A DNA stretch of 64,000 bases from Dongia_B sp964406155 (GCA_964406155.1 CAYOQR010000016.1:1-64000); one strand, 5' to 3'; positions 8,946 through 18,270 are shown, numbered from the stretch's first letter. Numbers and translations are program-made. The notes: generated by a model not told the origin, from the letters alone.

Positions 8946-9177
8946 GCAGTGCTCCGTCCCTAACGTTCGATCCTTGAGACGATCCGATGACATTCAGATC
9001 GCCGGCATTGACAGCTTGGCGATCCGGTCTTCATCCTAGGATCGAAACGGGATATTCCGGCTTTGCATTTTTTGCAGATGACCCCGCTGCGAATGAGCCG
9101 GGGAATTTATGCGGGCTTTATGCAGCGCAGCAATGATCGCGGCCGCCGCAACGGCGGTGGCGTGAATGGTGGTGCGA
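8946..9177. other. Intergenic region without a recognised gene
   Basis: The 232 bases lie between the holC stop and the nitronate monooxygenase start, both on the minus strand. Short open frames are present but none has a ribosome site or a family signature. It should hold the promoter of the nitronate monooxygenase operon, but no good consensus match was found. Confidence 0.4.
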
Positions 9178-9633
9178 TCAGCTTCGCGCCTTCTCTTCCC
9201 AGCGCCCGGCCTCGTTCTGCTGATAATAGATCAGGCTGTGGCCGGCTTCCTTATAGTCGCGCCATTTCATCCGCGCGGCATTGACCGCCATCTCGTCATT
9301 GCCGTCGAACAATTCGCAAACGAGATCGAAGGCGCCGAGATCGGCGCGGCTGGCGCCGTCGCAGAGCAGGAGCAGCTTCGCCTGATTGGGATTCTCCTCG
9401 GCCGCCGTCAGATAGATCGGCTGCGCCGCCGCCGACCCGTCCTTGACGGTGCCATGAGGCAAAAAACTGTCCGGCCGGTAGGTCCACAGATGGCCCGACA
9501 GCGCCTCCGCCCGTTCCGGCGATCCCACAGCCACCAATGCCCGGTCGCCGCGGCCATAGGCCCGCTCCAGCAGGGTGGGCAGCACATCCTCGAGCCGAGC
9601 GCGCTGCAGATGATAGAAGCGGATCTCGCTCAT
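9178..9633 (-). CDS. holC: DNA polymerase III chi subunit HolC
   Basis: HolC links the clamp loader of the replicase to single-strand binding protein. The 151-residue protein begins MSEIRFYHLQRARLEDVLP, typical of chi, and contains RALVAVGSPERAEALSGHLW, the D-x-FLPHG segment and the LLLLCDGA / FDLVCELFDGNDE core. The start at 9633 was chosen by homology; the frame is open into pepA but that part is a shadow. It follows pepA by 61 bases on the same strand, the usual pepA-holC arrangement in proteobacteria. Confidence 0.93.
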   Translation of the reverse strand: MSEIRFYHLQRARLEDVLPTLLERAYGRGDRALVAVGSPERAEALSGHLWTYRPDSFLPHGTVKDGSAAAQPIYLTAAEENPNQAKLLLLCDGASRADLGAFDLVCELFDGNDEMAVNAARMKWRDYKEAGHSLIYYQQNEAGRWEEKARS

Positions 9634-9694
9634 CGGAACCTGTGATCGACATGCCGGCCGTGACCAATGCCCCGGCCGGCTTGATTGTCCCGGC

Positions 9695-11200
9695 TTACTT
9701 GTCTTCGTGGTGGGTGGCGATGAAGTGATCCAGCAGTCGCACACCGAAGGCCGTGGCGCCCTTCGGGCAGGTCGACTGATCCTTATCGGCCCAGGCCATG
9801 CCGGCGATATCGAGATGGGCCCAGGCGACGCCCTTCTGCACGAAACGCTGCAGGAACTGCGCCGCCGTGACGCTGCCGGCATTGCGGCTGCCGCTGATGT
9901 TCTTCATGTCGGCGGCGGGCGAATCCATCATGCGGTCATAGGCCGGCGCGAGCGGCATGCGCCACAACAGCTCGCCGGTCGCCTTGCCGGCAGCGCTGAG
10001 CTGATCCGACAACGCGTCGTCATTGGCGAACATGCCGGCCTGATGGGTGCCGAGCGCGATCAGGATCGCGCCGGTCAGGGTGGCAAGATCGATCATCGCC
10101 ACCGGCTTGTAATTCTCCTGCGTATACCACATGGCATCGCACAGGACCAACCGGCCCTCAGCATCGGTGTTCAGCACTTCGATGGTCTNNNNNNNNNNCA
10201 TCGAGGTGACGATATCGCCCGGGCGCTGCGCCTTGCCGTCCGGCATGTTCTCGACCAGGCCGACCACGCCGACCACATTGGCCTTGGCCTTGCGCGCCGC
10301 CAGGGCCCGCATGGCGCCGATGACGGCGGCCGAGCCACCCATGTCCCATTTCATATCTTCCATGCCGGCGCCGGGCTTCAGCGAAATGCCGCCGGTATCG
10401 AAGGTGACGCCCTTGCCGATGAAGGCGACGGGACGCTGCTTGCTGTCCTTGGCGCCGTTCCAGCGCATAACGACGAGCTGGCTTTCCCGCTCGCTGCCCT
10501 GGCCGACGCCGAGCAGCGCACCCATGCCGAGCTTCTTCATGGCGCTCTCGCCCAGCACCTCGACCTCGACGCCGAGGCTCTTCAGGCTGCGCGCCTGTTC
10601 CGCCAGGGTCGCCGGATAGATCACATTGCCCGGCTCGGAGACGAGGTCGCGGGCGAAATCCACCGCCTCGGCGATCTTGTCCAGCGGCTCGAACAGCTTT
10701 TTGGCGGCGGCCGGATCGCTGGTGAAGATGGTGAACTTCTTCAGACTCGGCTTCTGCTCGGGCTTTTCCTTGGTCTTGTATTTATCGAAGCGATAGGCCC
10801 GCAGCCTGGCGCCATAGGCGATCTGGGCCGCCAAGGCCGCCTCGGCCAAGCCGCTTTCCGGCATCGCTTCGACCTGGATCGCCGCCTCTTTCTCGCCGAC
10901 GCCGTTCAGCGTCGCCACCAACCGGCCGCCGATCGCCTGCGCCGCCAGATTGTCGAGCTTGGCCGGCTCGCCCAGCCCCGCCAGGATCAGCCGATCCGCT
11001 TCCACCCCCGCCGGGGCCAGAATGGTCAGCAGCTCATCGGCATTGCCCTTGAAGCGGCTTGCCCCCAAGGCACGGGTGACCGCACCCTTGCCGGCTTTAT
11101 CGAGTTGCGTCGCCAAAGTCCCCAATTTGCGCTGTTCCCCAACAACAGCCACCAGGGTTCCTTGCGCCGGTAGCTCCGGCTTGGCAAAGGCGATCTTCAT
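9695..11200 (-). CDS. pepA: Leucyl aminopeptidase PepA (cytosol aminopeptidase), with an assembly gap
   Basis: This is an M17 dizinc aminopeptidase that removes N-terminal residues from peptides. The 501-residue reading has the metal and catalytic residues in place: Lys263, Asp268, Asp286, Asp346, Glu348 and Arg350, within AFIGKGVTFDTGGISLK, MKWDMGGS and NTDAEGRLVL. A run of ten N at 10189-10198 falls just before TIEVLNTDAEGR and is read as unknown residues. The start at 11200 has a GAGGATGGA ribosome site. Some PepA proteins also bind DNA as site-specific recombination or regulatory factors, which cannot be judged here. It is divergent from lptD and followed by holC. Confidence 0.96.
   Translation of the reverse strand: MKIAFAKPELPAQGTLVAVVGEQRKLGTLATQLDKAGKGAVTRALGASRFKGNADELLTILAPAGVEADRLILAGLGEPAKLDNLAAQAIGGRLVATLNGVGEKEAAIQVEAMPESGLAEAALAAQIAYGARLRAYRFDKYKTKEKPEQKPSLKKFTIFTSDPAAAKKLFEPLDKIAEAVDFARDLVSEPGNVIYPATLAEQARSLKSLGVEVEVLGESAMKKLGMGALLGVGQGSERESQLVVMRWNGAKDSKQRPVAFIGKGVTFDTGGISLKPGAGMEDMKWDMGGSAAVIGAMRALAARKAKANVVGVVGLVENMPDGKAQRPGDIVTSMXXXXTIEVLNTDAEGRLVLCDAMWYTQENYKPVAMIDLATLTGAILIALGTHQAGMFANDDALSDQLSAAGKATGELLWRMPLAPAYDRMMDSPAADMKNISGSRNAGSVTAAQFLQRFVQKGVAWAHLDIAGMAWADKDQSTCPKGATAFGVRLLDHFIATHHEDK
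10189..10198. other. Run of ten N (assembly gap) inside pepA
   Basis: The ten unknown bases interrupt the conserved M-S-G-Q/K-T segment of M17 aminopeptidases. The remaining AG just downstream on the coding strand fits the last two bases of a Gln or Lys codon. The true missing length is therefore probably seven bases, not ten. Confidence 0.95.
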
Positions 11201-11242
11201 TCCATCCTCGCTGAGATTGGTGATCCGGCTGGCCCACCCAAG

Positions 11243-11251
11243 TTATCCACA
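11243..11251 (+). promoter_or_regulatory. Perfect DnaA-box sequence TTATCCACA
   Basis: The nine bases match the DnaA-box consensus exactly and lie in the pepA-lptD divergent region, 42 bases upstream of the pepA start. A single box may be chance or may be a regulatory DnaA site. Confidence 0.4.
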
Positions 11252-11519
11252 GCCAGGGCGGAACCGTTCCCGAGCAATAGCATAGTCGGTGTCGATGCGT
11301 CACCCCCAGTGCGGCCCGTCACAGACCCGCGTTCCACGCCTGTAACGCTATGAAATCAGTAGACGAATTGACGCAAAATGGTACTTTAGCGGCGATTTCA
11401 GGTGAGGGGTGGTTCCGGGTCGTGCAAGACGGCCCTGCCGCGCCGTGACTATGGGGGAATCCTCGTTGGCTGCATTGCCGTCCGGGGGGCGCCAAGAGGG
11501 AATAGGGAATTACAGTCGA

Positions 11520-14378
11520 ATGCGGTCCTGGCTAACCGGTAATATCCTGACCGGCCTCGTGCTCGGTTTGTCTGTGAGCACGCTTTGGCTCGGCCTTGAT
11601 GCCGCCATGCGGCCGGCTTTCGCGGAGGGTCGTGATCCAACGCCAGCAGCCCCGACACCCAGCACGCCAGCCGCCACCTCGGTTGCAGCAGCATCTCTTG
11701 CCGAAGCACCGCGCACCGAAGCGTCCAACGAGGATAGCGCCGCCCGCCTGAAGGCCTGGATCGCGCAGAACCGGCCGATCTGGGAAGCCCGTCGCAATGC
11801 GAAATCCAATCCAACCCAGTCGGATGCCGATGGCGAATCGGACGCCGCTATGGATTCGACTGGCGACAACGGCCTGCTCTATCCGACAACGCAAAGCAAC
11901 ACCCTGCAGCTCACGCCGGCCGCCGTGGTGCCGGCAGCGCGACCGGCCGAGGATACCAGCGCGCTGCGCCCCTGGGTGGCGTCATCCGATGCCGCTTCCT
12001 CCGACGCAGCCCCGCAATCCGTCGATGCCGCGCCGACATCCGCACCGGCTGGAACCCAGCTCGCCGCCTCCACGCAGGAAACAGGCAATACGCAAGCGAC
12101 GGGCAGCAATCAGGCGACCGGCAGCGCACCCGCACCAACCGCACCACAGAACAAGGCAACGACCGGCAGCACGCCCCAAACCAACGCTGCACCAGGCAGC
12201 AACCAGTCCGACCAGGAATCCCCTGACACCGTCCATCTCATCGCCGACGAGGTCGGCTACGATCAGGATCTCGGTGTCTATGTTGCGCGCGGCCATGTCC
12301 AGGTGCGGCGCGGCGACAAGACCGCCCTCGCCGATACCGTCGCCTATAACGAGCGAACCAAGCGCATCACCGCCACGGGCCATGTGTCGATCCTGGAGCC
12401 GACCGGCGATACGATGTTCGGCGACTACATCGATATCAGCGACGACTTCAGCAACGGCGCCTTCGATGGCTTCCGCGCGCTGATGGCCGATAAGTCGCGT
12501 CTCGCCGCCAACAAGGCGACCAAGCTCGACAAGACACATACGGATTTCGATCACGCGGTCTATACCCCCTGCCAGCCCTGCAAGGATGATCCGACGCGGG
12601 TACCGCTGTGGCAGATCAAGGCGCGCGACGCGCTGCGGGATCAGGATAACCAGACCATCACCTATCACGATGCCTGGATGGAAATGTGGGGCGTGCCGGT
12701 CTTCTATACGCCCTGGTTCCGGCATCCGGATATCGGCGTCAAGCGCCAGTCGGGCTTGCTCTCGCCAGGCTTCTCCTATTCGGCCAGGGGTGGCTTCCAA
12801 TACCGGCAGCCCTACTTCCTGACGCTGGGCGACGACAAGGATCTGACGCTGACACCGATCTTCCGTTATGGCGGCTCACCGGAGAAGGATCCCGGCGCTG
12901 TCGGCATGGTGCAATATCGCCAGCGGATCGAAGATGGCCTGTTCTCGCTTGGCGGCTCGATGACGGTCGAGGATCGCCCGTCGGACTCCAGCAAGGGCGG
13001 CACCGACACCAACGCCTTCCGTGGACATATCGAGGGCGAAGGCCTCTTCAATCTGAATGATGACTGGCGCGCCGGATTCAATTTCAAGAACACGACCGAC
13101 AAGGATTATCTGCGCCACTATCACCTCGGCGCCACGCGCTGGTTGCAAGACCAGCTCTATACCGAAGGCTTCTTCGGCCGTTCCTACGCGTCGGCCTGGG
13201 CCTATGCGTTCCAGAGTACGCGGCGGGACCTCTATAATTCGGACGCACCCTTCGTCGCACCGAAGCTCGATTACAATTTCATCAGCGAACCCGGCTGGGC
13301 GGGGTCGACCATCGGCTTGAATTTCGACACGATGAATATCGTGCGGCGCAACGATGAGGGCCAGTTCCGCGTGGCGGCGACCCCGTCCTTCACGTTGCCC
13401 TATACCAGTCCGCTGGGTGATATCTACAAGCTGACCGTGTCGCTGGAGACGGCGCTTTATGCCGCCAATAACGTCAATCCCAGCTCCGACACCCCGAGCA
13501 GCAACGATACGTCCTTCTCTGGCGTCACCGGGCGTGTCGTGCCGAAGGCGGATTTCACCTGGCGCTTCCCCTTCGTGCGGCCGAGCGAAAGCTTCACCCA
13601 GGTGATCGAACCGATCGTCCAGTTGGTCGCTGCGCCGACCTTTGGCAATTCCAGCAAGATCGCCAACGAGGACAGCCGGTATTTCGATCTCGACGATACC
13701 CGCCTGTTCTCTGCCGACCGCTTCGTCGGCCTCGACCGCGCCGATACCGGCTCGCGCGCGACCTACGGCATCAACTGGTCGGGCTATCTCAACAATGGCG
13801 GCCAGGCCAATCTCTTCCTCGGCCAGAGCTATCAGTTCACCAAGGGCAACCGCGATCAGAACCTGACCGGCACCGGCATCGATACCAGCCTGACCGACGT
13901 GGTTGGCCGCGCCGGCTTCTCGCCCAATCCTTATCTGGATCTCAGCTACCGGTTCCGCTTGAACGTCCATGACGGCAGCCTCAAGCGTCAGGAAGCATTG
14001 GCGAGCGCCGGCATCCCCGAATTCACCGTCGGCCTGAGCTATCTCGAACTGGACAGTAGCCAGGGCCTGCAGATCGAAAGCGCCAATAACACCACGAGCA
14101 CGACCAACACCTCGAAGAATCGTCGAGAGTATGTGGGGGTGGGGGTCAACAGCCATTTCGCTGACTTCTGGACACTCGGCGTCAGTTCGGTTTATGACGT
14201 CCAGCAAAGTCGGATTTCCCAAGTCGGCGGGCTCCTTAACTACCTCGACGAGTGTTTCGGCCTGAATTTGGCCGCTTACTACAACCCGCGCGGCGGCTCG
14301 GATAACAGCGACAGTAGCTTCACCACCTATTTCTCGATTACTTTCAAGAATATAGGCACCCTGAAATCAGGGTACTAA
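11520..14378 (+). CDS. lptD: LPS-assembly protein LptD
   Basis: LptD is the outer-membrane barrel that, with lipoprotein LptE, inserts lipopolysaccharide into the outer leaflet. The ATG at 11520 (MRSWLTGNILTGLVLGLS) gives a signal peptide ending near AFAEG and 952 residues; a longer frame from 11409 adds an unlikely extension. A long low-complexity Ala/Thr/Ser/Gln linker (about 30-235) precedes the LptA/OstA-like beta-jellyroll (about 240-340, VHLIADEVGYDQDLGVYVARG). The 26-strand barrel follows. The CQPC pair near residue 345 may take part in the disulfides LptD needs. The adjacent lptF-lptG genes found in many relatives are not present. Confidence 0.95.
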   Translation: MRSWLTGNILTGLVLGLSVSTLWLGLDAAMRPAFAEGRDPTPAAPTPSTPAATSVAAASLAEAPRTEASNEDSAARLKAWIAQNRPIWEARRNAKSNPTQSDADGESDAAMDSTGDNGLLYPTTQSNTLQLTPAAVVPAARPAEDTSALRPWVASSDAASSDAAPQSVDAAPTSAPAGTQLAASTQETGNTQATGSNQATGSAPAPTAPQNKATTGSTPQTNAAPGSNQSDQESPDTVHLIADEVGYDQDLGVYVARGHVQVRRGDKTALADTVAYNERTKRITATGHVSILEPTGDTMFGDYIDISDDFSNGAFDGFRALMADKSRLAANKATKLDKTHTDFDHAVYTPCQPCKDDPTRVPLWQIKARDALRDQDNQTITYHDAWMEMWGVPVFYTPWFRHPDIGVKRQSGLLSPGFSYSARGGFQYRQPYFLTLGDDKDLTLTPIFRYGGSPEKDPGAVGMVQYRQRIEDGLFSLGGSMTVEDRPSDSSKGGTDTNAFRGHIEGEGLFNLNDDWRAGFNFKNTTDKDYLRHYHLGATRWLQDQLYTEGFFGRSYASAWAYAFQSTRRDLYNSDAPFVAPKLDYNFISEPGWAGSTIGLNFDTMNIVRRNDEGQFRVAATPSFTLPYTSPLGDIYKLTVSLETALYAANNVNPSSDTPSSNDTSFSGVTGRVVPKADFTWRFPFVRPSESFTQVIEPIVQLVAAPTFGNSSKIANEDSRYFDLDDTRLFSADRFVGLDRADTGSRATYGINWSGYLNNGGQANLFLGQSYQFTKGNRDQNLTGTGIDTSLTDVVGRAGFSPNPYLDLSYRFRLNVHDGSLKRQEALASAGIPEFTVGLSYLELDSSQGLQIESANNTTSTTNTSKNRREYVGVGVNSHFADFWTLGVSSVYDVQQSRISQVGGLLNYLDECFGLNLAAYYNPRGGSDNSDSSFTTYFSITFKNIGTLKSGY

Positions 14379-14442
14379 GATGTACTGAGGGCGGGGTGAC
14401 TGCGGTCACAGTATTGACCATGATGGATAGCTTGACGTGACA

Positions 14443-15720
14443 ATGATGATGTCGAAGCGCTTCTGGCGCATCACCCTTCTGGCCTTGGCGATCGGTACCG
14501 GTATTGCACAATGGAGCCCCAGGGCGGTCGCACAGGACGAATTGAAGATCGCCGCCGTCGTCAATGACGAGATCATTACCCAGCTCGACCTGGTGATGCG
14601 CATGCGCATCGCCATGCTGTCCGCCAAGCTGCCGGATACACCTGAAGTGGAGCGCCGGCTGCTGCCCCAGGCACTCCGTCAGTTGATCGACGAACGCCTG
14701 AAGCGTCAGGAAGTGAAGAAGGCCGGCATCACTGTCAGTCAGGAAGATGTCGATCAGCAGATCAACCGCATCGCCCAGCGCAACGGCATGACACGGGAAC
14801 AGTTGCAGCAGCAGCTGAATAGTGCCGGTATCCTGATGTCGGCCCTGTCCGATCAGCTCGAAGCCGATATCGGCTGGGTCCGACTGGTCTCGAGCAAGCT
14901 GCGTTCCTCGGTGAAGATCACCGACAGTGACATCAATGACGAAATCGCCCGGATCAAGGCGACCCAGGGCCAATTGGAATATCGTCTGGCGCAGATCTTC
15001 CTGGCCGTCGACAATCCGAGCCAGGATTCCACCGTTGCGGCCTCGGCCCAGCGGCTCGCGGATCAGATCCGTGAAGGCGCCGATTTCTCCTCCTTGGCGA
15101 CCCAATTTTCGCAGGATCAGTCCGCCGAACAGGGCGGCGATCAGGGCTGGGTACGTCTGGATCAGATCGATCCCGCGCTCACCAGCGACGTGCAGAACAC
15201 CCCGGCCAATCAGTTGATCGGGCCGGTGCGGGGCATCGGCGGTTATTATCTCGCCGTTGTCGCAGCCACTCGTCCGGCCAGCGGTGCGGCAACCGGGTCC
15301 GACAGCGTGTCCCTTCGCCGCGTCCTGTGGCAACTGCCCTCCAATGCGGCCGACAGCGAAATCAGCAAGGCAACCGATCAGGCAAAGGCTGTCGCCAAGC
15401 AGATCACCAGTTGCGACAATATGCAGACGGAGAGCGCCAATGCCGCACCGGGCGTCTATAGCGATCTCGGTACGCTCGCCGTCAGCAACATTGCGCCGGA
15501 AGTTCAGTCGGCAGCCATCAACCAGCCGATCGGCATACCGACCGCGCCGATCCGTACCGGCCAAGGCATCGGCATCTATGTCATCTGCGGCCGCCAGGCC
15601 GGCGAGGGCCTGTCGCGGATGGCGATCGCCGATCGTCTCGGCCAGCAGCGCATGGAGACCCTGGCGCGTGGCTATCTCAGCGATCTGCGCCGCTCGGCCG
15701 TCGTCGATATCCGCATGTAA
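14443..15720 (+). CDS. surA: Periplasmic chaperone / peptidyl-prolyl isomerase SurA
   Basis: SurA escorts outer-membrane proteins, including LptD, to the BAM complex. The protein of about 425 residues has a signal peptide ending near AVAQDELK, the SurA N-terminal helical domain (IAAVVNDEIITQLDLVMRMR) and one recognisable parvulin domain (about 185-285). A second, weaker parvulin-like region lies near 290-400. The rotamase core reads LEYRLAQIFLAV where active parvulins have a His-Ile-Leu-Val, so isomerase activity may be weak. Several starts are possible (GTG 14437, ATG 14443, 14446, 14449). It lies 64 bases after lptD and 68 bases before rsmA, in an evident operon. Confidence 0.93.
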   Translation: MMMSKRFWRITLLALAIGTGIAQWSPRAVAQDELKIAAVVNDEIITQLDLVMRMRIAMLSAKLPDTPEVERRLLPQALRQLIDERLKRQEVKKAGITVSQEDVDQQINRIAQRNGMTREQLQQQLNSAGILMSALSDQLEADIGWVRLVSSKLRSSVKITDSDINDEIARIKATQGQLEYRLAQIFLAVDNPSQDSTVAASAQRLADQIREGADFSSLATQFSQDQSAEQGGDQGWVRLDQIDPALTSDVQNTPANQLIGPVRGIGGYYLAVVAATRPASGAATGSDSVSLRRVLWQLPSNAADSEISKATDQAKAVAKQITSCDNMQTESANAAPGVYSDLGTLAVSNIAPEVQSAAINQPIGIPTAPIRTGQGIGIYVICGRQAGEGLSRMAIADRLGQQRMETLARGYLSDLRRSAVVDIRM

Positions 15721-15788
15721 GCGGGGACTCCCGCAGGAATATCCTAACCACCCTGGGATATTCCGGGGATGAGGAAAGGCCACGCCTC

Positions 15789-16634
15789 ATGACCGAGCCG
15801 GACCGCCTGCCGCCGCTGCGGGATGTCATCGCCAGACACGATCTGGCCGCGAAGAAATCGCTCGGCCAGAACTTCCTGCTGGACCTCAATCTGACGGGCC
15901 GCATTGCCCGCGCCGCGGGCGACATCTCCGCCGGCAGCGTCATCGAGATCGGCCCCGGCCCCGGCGGCCTCACCCGTGCCTTGCTGCTGCACGGCGCCCG
16001 TGAGGTAATCGCCATCGAACGGGATCAGCGCTGTCTCGCCGCCCTGGCGGAGATCGGCGAAGCCTATCCCGGACGATTGCAGGTCATTGCCGGTGATGCC
16101 CTGGCAACTGATGCCGCCAAGCTCGGCCAAGCGCCACGCCGCATCGTCGCCAATCTCCCCTATAACATCGCAACACCGTTGCTGATCAACTGGCTCAGCC
16201 AGGCGACCGCCTTCCAGTCACTGACCCTGATGTTCCAGAAGGAAGTCGTGGAGCGGCTGACCGCGAAGCCGCGCACCAAGGATTACGGCCGCCTCAGCGT
16301 GCTGGCGCAGTGGCTGACCGAACCCCGGCGCCTGTTCGACGTACCGCCCCGCGCCTTCACGCCGCCGCCCAAAGTGACCTCCAGCATCGTGCAGTTGATC
16401 CCGCGCCCGAGCCCCGCTTACCCGGCCCGGCAGCAGGATCTGGAGCGGGTCACCCAGGCAGCCTTCGGTCAGCGCCGCAAGATGCTGCGACAATCCCTGC
16501 GCAACCTGTTCGGCGACGCGGAAGCAGCCCTGACCGCCTTGGATATTCCCCCGACCGCCCGGGCCGAGGAACTCAGCATCGAACAGTTCTGCGCCCTGGC
16601 ACGGTTCCTGGAAAAAGGCCGGGCGCATCCCTAG
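15789..16634 (+). CDS. rsmA: 16S rRNA (adenine-N6,N6)-dimethyltransferase RsmA (KsgA)
   Basis: RsmA dimethylates two adjacent adenines in the 3-prime hairpin of 16S rRNA during late 30S assembly; its loss gives kasugamycin resistance. The 281-residue protein has KKSLGQNFLLD, the SAM motif EIGPGPGGLTRAL (53-65), the acidic EIERDQ-like motif II, GDAL motif III and the catalytic NLPY at 122-125. The C-terminal helical domain with PPKVTSSIVQL is intact. A GAGGAAAGG site precedes the ATG. The usual pdxA gene between surA and rsmA is missing. Confidence 0.97.
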   Translation: MTEPDRLPPLRDVIARHDLAAKKSLGQNFLLDLNLTGRIARAAGDISAGSVIEIGPGPGGLTRALLLHGAREVIAIERDQRCLAALAEIGEAYPGRLQVIAGDALATDAAKLGQAPRRIVANLPYNIATPLLINWLSQATAFQSLTLMFQKEVVERLTAKPRTKDYGRLSVLAQWLTEPRRLFDVPPRAFTPPPKVTSSIVQLIPRPSPAYPARQQDLERVTQAAFGQRRKMLRQSLRNLFGDAEAALTALDIPPTARAEELSIEQFCALARFLEKGRAHP

Positions 16635-16698
16635 AGTCGGATGTTATCGCGCTCTAGGCGCTCGGCTTTTCCACTTCACTCGTCCGACGTAAACGACT
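16635..16698. other. Convergent rsmA/gmk spacer with inverted repeat
   Basis: The 64-base spacer between two converging genes is bounded by AGAGTCG (16633-16639) and CGACTCT (16694-16700), and contains ATCGCGCTCTA, which resembles the palindromic repeat family seen elsewhere in the window. It may act as a bidirectional terminator, but no T-run supports that firmly. Confidence 0.35.
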
Positions 16699-17361
16699 CT
16701 ACTGAACCTCCCGCAAGCCTTTGACGAAGCCCGCGAGGCCAACCTGTCGGTGGCGCCGCAGCCGCTCGGCTGTAAGGATCGCCCGCACTTGGGCGACACT
16801 GGTCTCGAGATCCTGGTTGATGATGATGTAGTCGTATTCCGCCCAATGGCTCATTTCGTCAGCGGCCTTGGACATACGGTGGGCGACGACCTCGGCGCTG
16901 TCCTGGGCGCGGGCTCGCAGGCGCTGCTCCAGGGCCTGTGTGCTGGGCGGCAGGACAAAGACACTGACCAGATCATCGCGTGCCGCCTGCGCCAATTGCT
17001 GCGTGCCCTGCCAATCGATGTCGAACAGGACATCGTTGCCTGTCGCCAGGACATCGTCGACGGCCTTGCGCGGCGTGCCGTAGGAATGGCCGAAGACCTT
17101 GGCATATTCCAGGAATTCGCCGCGATCGATCATCAGGTTGAACTCGGCCGCATCGACGAAGTGATAGTCGACGCCATCAACCTCACCCGGCCGCATCGGA
17201 CGCGTGGTCGCGGAAACCGATAGGGAAATCCCCGGTTCCGCCGTCAACAGGCGACGGGAAATCGTCGTCTTGCCGGCACCCGACGGCGAAGAAAGAACCA
17301 GCATCAACCCGCGTCGATGCACCTCGATGAAGCCGCCTTGCGTCCCGCCCGTCTCGGTCAT
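16699..17361 (-). CDS. gmk: Guanylate kinase
   Basis: Gmk phosphorylates GMP to GDP with ATP. The 220-residue protein starts with a ten-residue extension and then has RGLMLVLSSPSGAGKTTISR, with the P-loop at about 25-32. The GMP-binding segment is TTRPMRPGEVDGVDYHFVD and EFLEYAKVFGHSYGTPR, and the C-terminal lid HRMSKAADEMSHWAEYDYI-type residues complete the family pattern. It follows yicC by 12 bases on the same strand, a conserved pairing. Confidence 0.97.
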   Translation of the reverse strand: MTETGGTQGGFIEVHRRGLMLVLSSPSGAGKTTISRRLLTAEPGISLSVSATTRPMRPGEVDGVDYHFVDAAEFNLMIDRGEFLEYAKVFGHSYGTPRKAVDDVLATGNDVLFDIDWQGTQQLAQAARDDLVSVFVLPPSTQALEQRLRARAQDSAEVVAHRMSKAADEMSHWAEYDYIIINQDLETSVAQVRAILTAERLRRHRQVGLAGFVKGLREVQ

Positions 17362-17373
17362 ATCTGCAATCCG

Positions 17374-18270
17374 TTACTCGATATTCTGAATCTGTTCGCG
17401 CATCTGCTCGATCGTGGCCTTCAAGTCGATACCGATGCCCGTCAAGGTCAGGTCGGCCGCTTTGGAACAGAGCGTATTGGCCTCGCGGTTGAATTCCTGG
17501 CATAGAAAATCGAGCTTGCGGCCAACCGCGCCGCCACCGGCGACCAGGTCACGTGCGGCAGCCACATGAGCCGCCAGGCGATCGAGTTCCTCGCGCACAT
17601 CGGCTTTGGCCACCAGCACCACCACTTCCTGCGCCAGGCGTTCCTCGCTAAGGGCAGCCGGTGCGGCACCATTGCCGAAGAGATCGGCCAGTTGCTGCTG
17701 CAGACGCTGGCGCAGGGCCTCCGGCTGGGTGGCGGCAATCGTCGCGGCGGCCTGGCGCAGCCGGTCGATTTCCGCGAGATGGCCTTCAATGAGTGCGGCG
17801 AGACGTGCGCCCTCCACGCGGCGCATCTCCTGCAATTGCGCGAAAGCGGTACCGAGGCTCTGCTGCAACGCCTGCAGGCGCTTTTCCAGCACCTCCTCGG
17901 AAGCCTCGGCCTCCTCGATATCGAGCACGCCACGCAGGGCGAGCAAACCATCAAGGCGCGGCGGCGCGGCATTGAAGCGCTGCCCGAGATCGCGCATCAA
18001 CGCTTCGATCTGAGTGAGTGCCGCCTCGTTCAGGCGGAAGGTTCCGCTCTTCGCATGATCGTCGACCGTCAGCACGACATTGACATTGCCGCGCTTCAGC
18101 TTTTCCGCAGCGGCACTGCGGATCGCCGCATCGAGTCCGTCGAAGCCGGCCGGCAGGCGACTGCGGATATCGAGATTGCGCCCGTTGACGCTCTTCAATT
18201 CCCAGGTCCAGGAAAAGTCCTCGACCGCCCCTTCCTGGCGCGCGAAACCGGTCATGCTGGCAATCGCCAC
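17374..18270 (-). CDS. YicC/YloC family endoribonuclease
   Basis: YicC proteins are ring-forming endoribonucleases implicated in small-RNA turnover in E. coli and Bacillus. The 298-residue protein has the two family ends: N-terminal ASMTGFARQEG and ELKSVNGRNLDIRSRLP, and C-terminal KLDFLCQEFNREANTLCSKA. The start is a GTG at 18270 with a GGGAG ribosome site 7-8 bases ahead; an ATG at 18255 would give MTGFARQEG. It is co-transcribed with gmk. In relatives mltG lies directly upstream, but here an SDR gene and palindromic repeats intervene. Confidence 0.94.
   Translation of the reverse strand: MAIASMTGFARQEGAVEDFSWTWELKSVNGRNLDIRSRLPAGFDGLDAAIRSAAAEKLKRGNVNVVLTVDDHAKSGTFRLNEAALTQIEALMRDLGQRFNAAPPRLDGLLALRGVLDIEEAEASEEVLEKRLQALQQSLGTAFAQLQEMRRVEGARLAALIEGHLAEIDRLRQAAATIAATQPEALRQRLQQQLADLFGNGAAPAALSEERLAQEVVVLVAKADVREELDRLAAHVAAARDLVAGGGAVGRKLDFLCQEFNREANTLCSKAADLTLTGIGIDLKATIEQMREQIQNIE

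Noticed and set aside
12876..14222. A 448-codon minus-strand open frame opposite lptD
   Set aside because: It overlaps a clear lptD barrel and has shadow composition.
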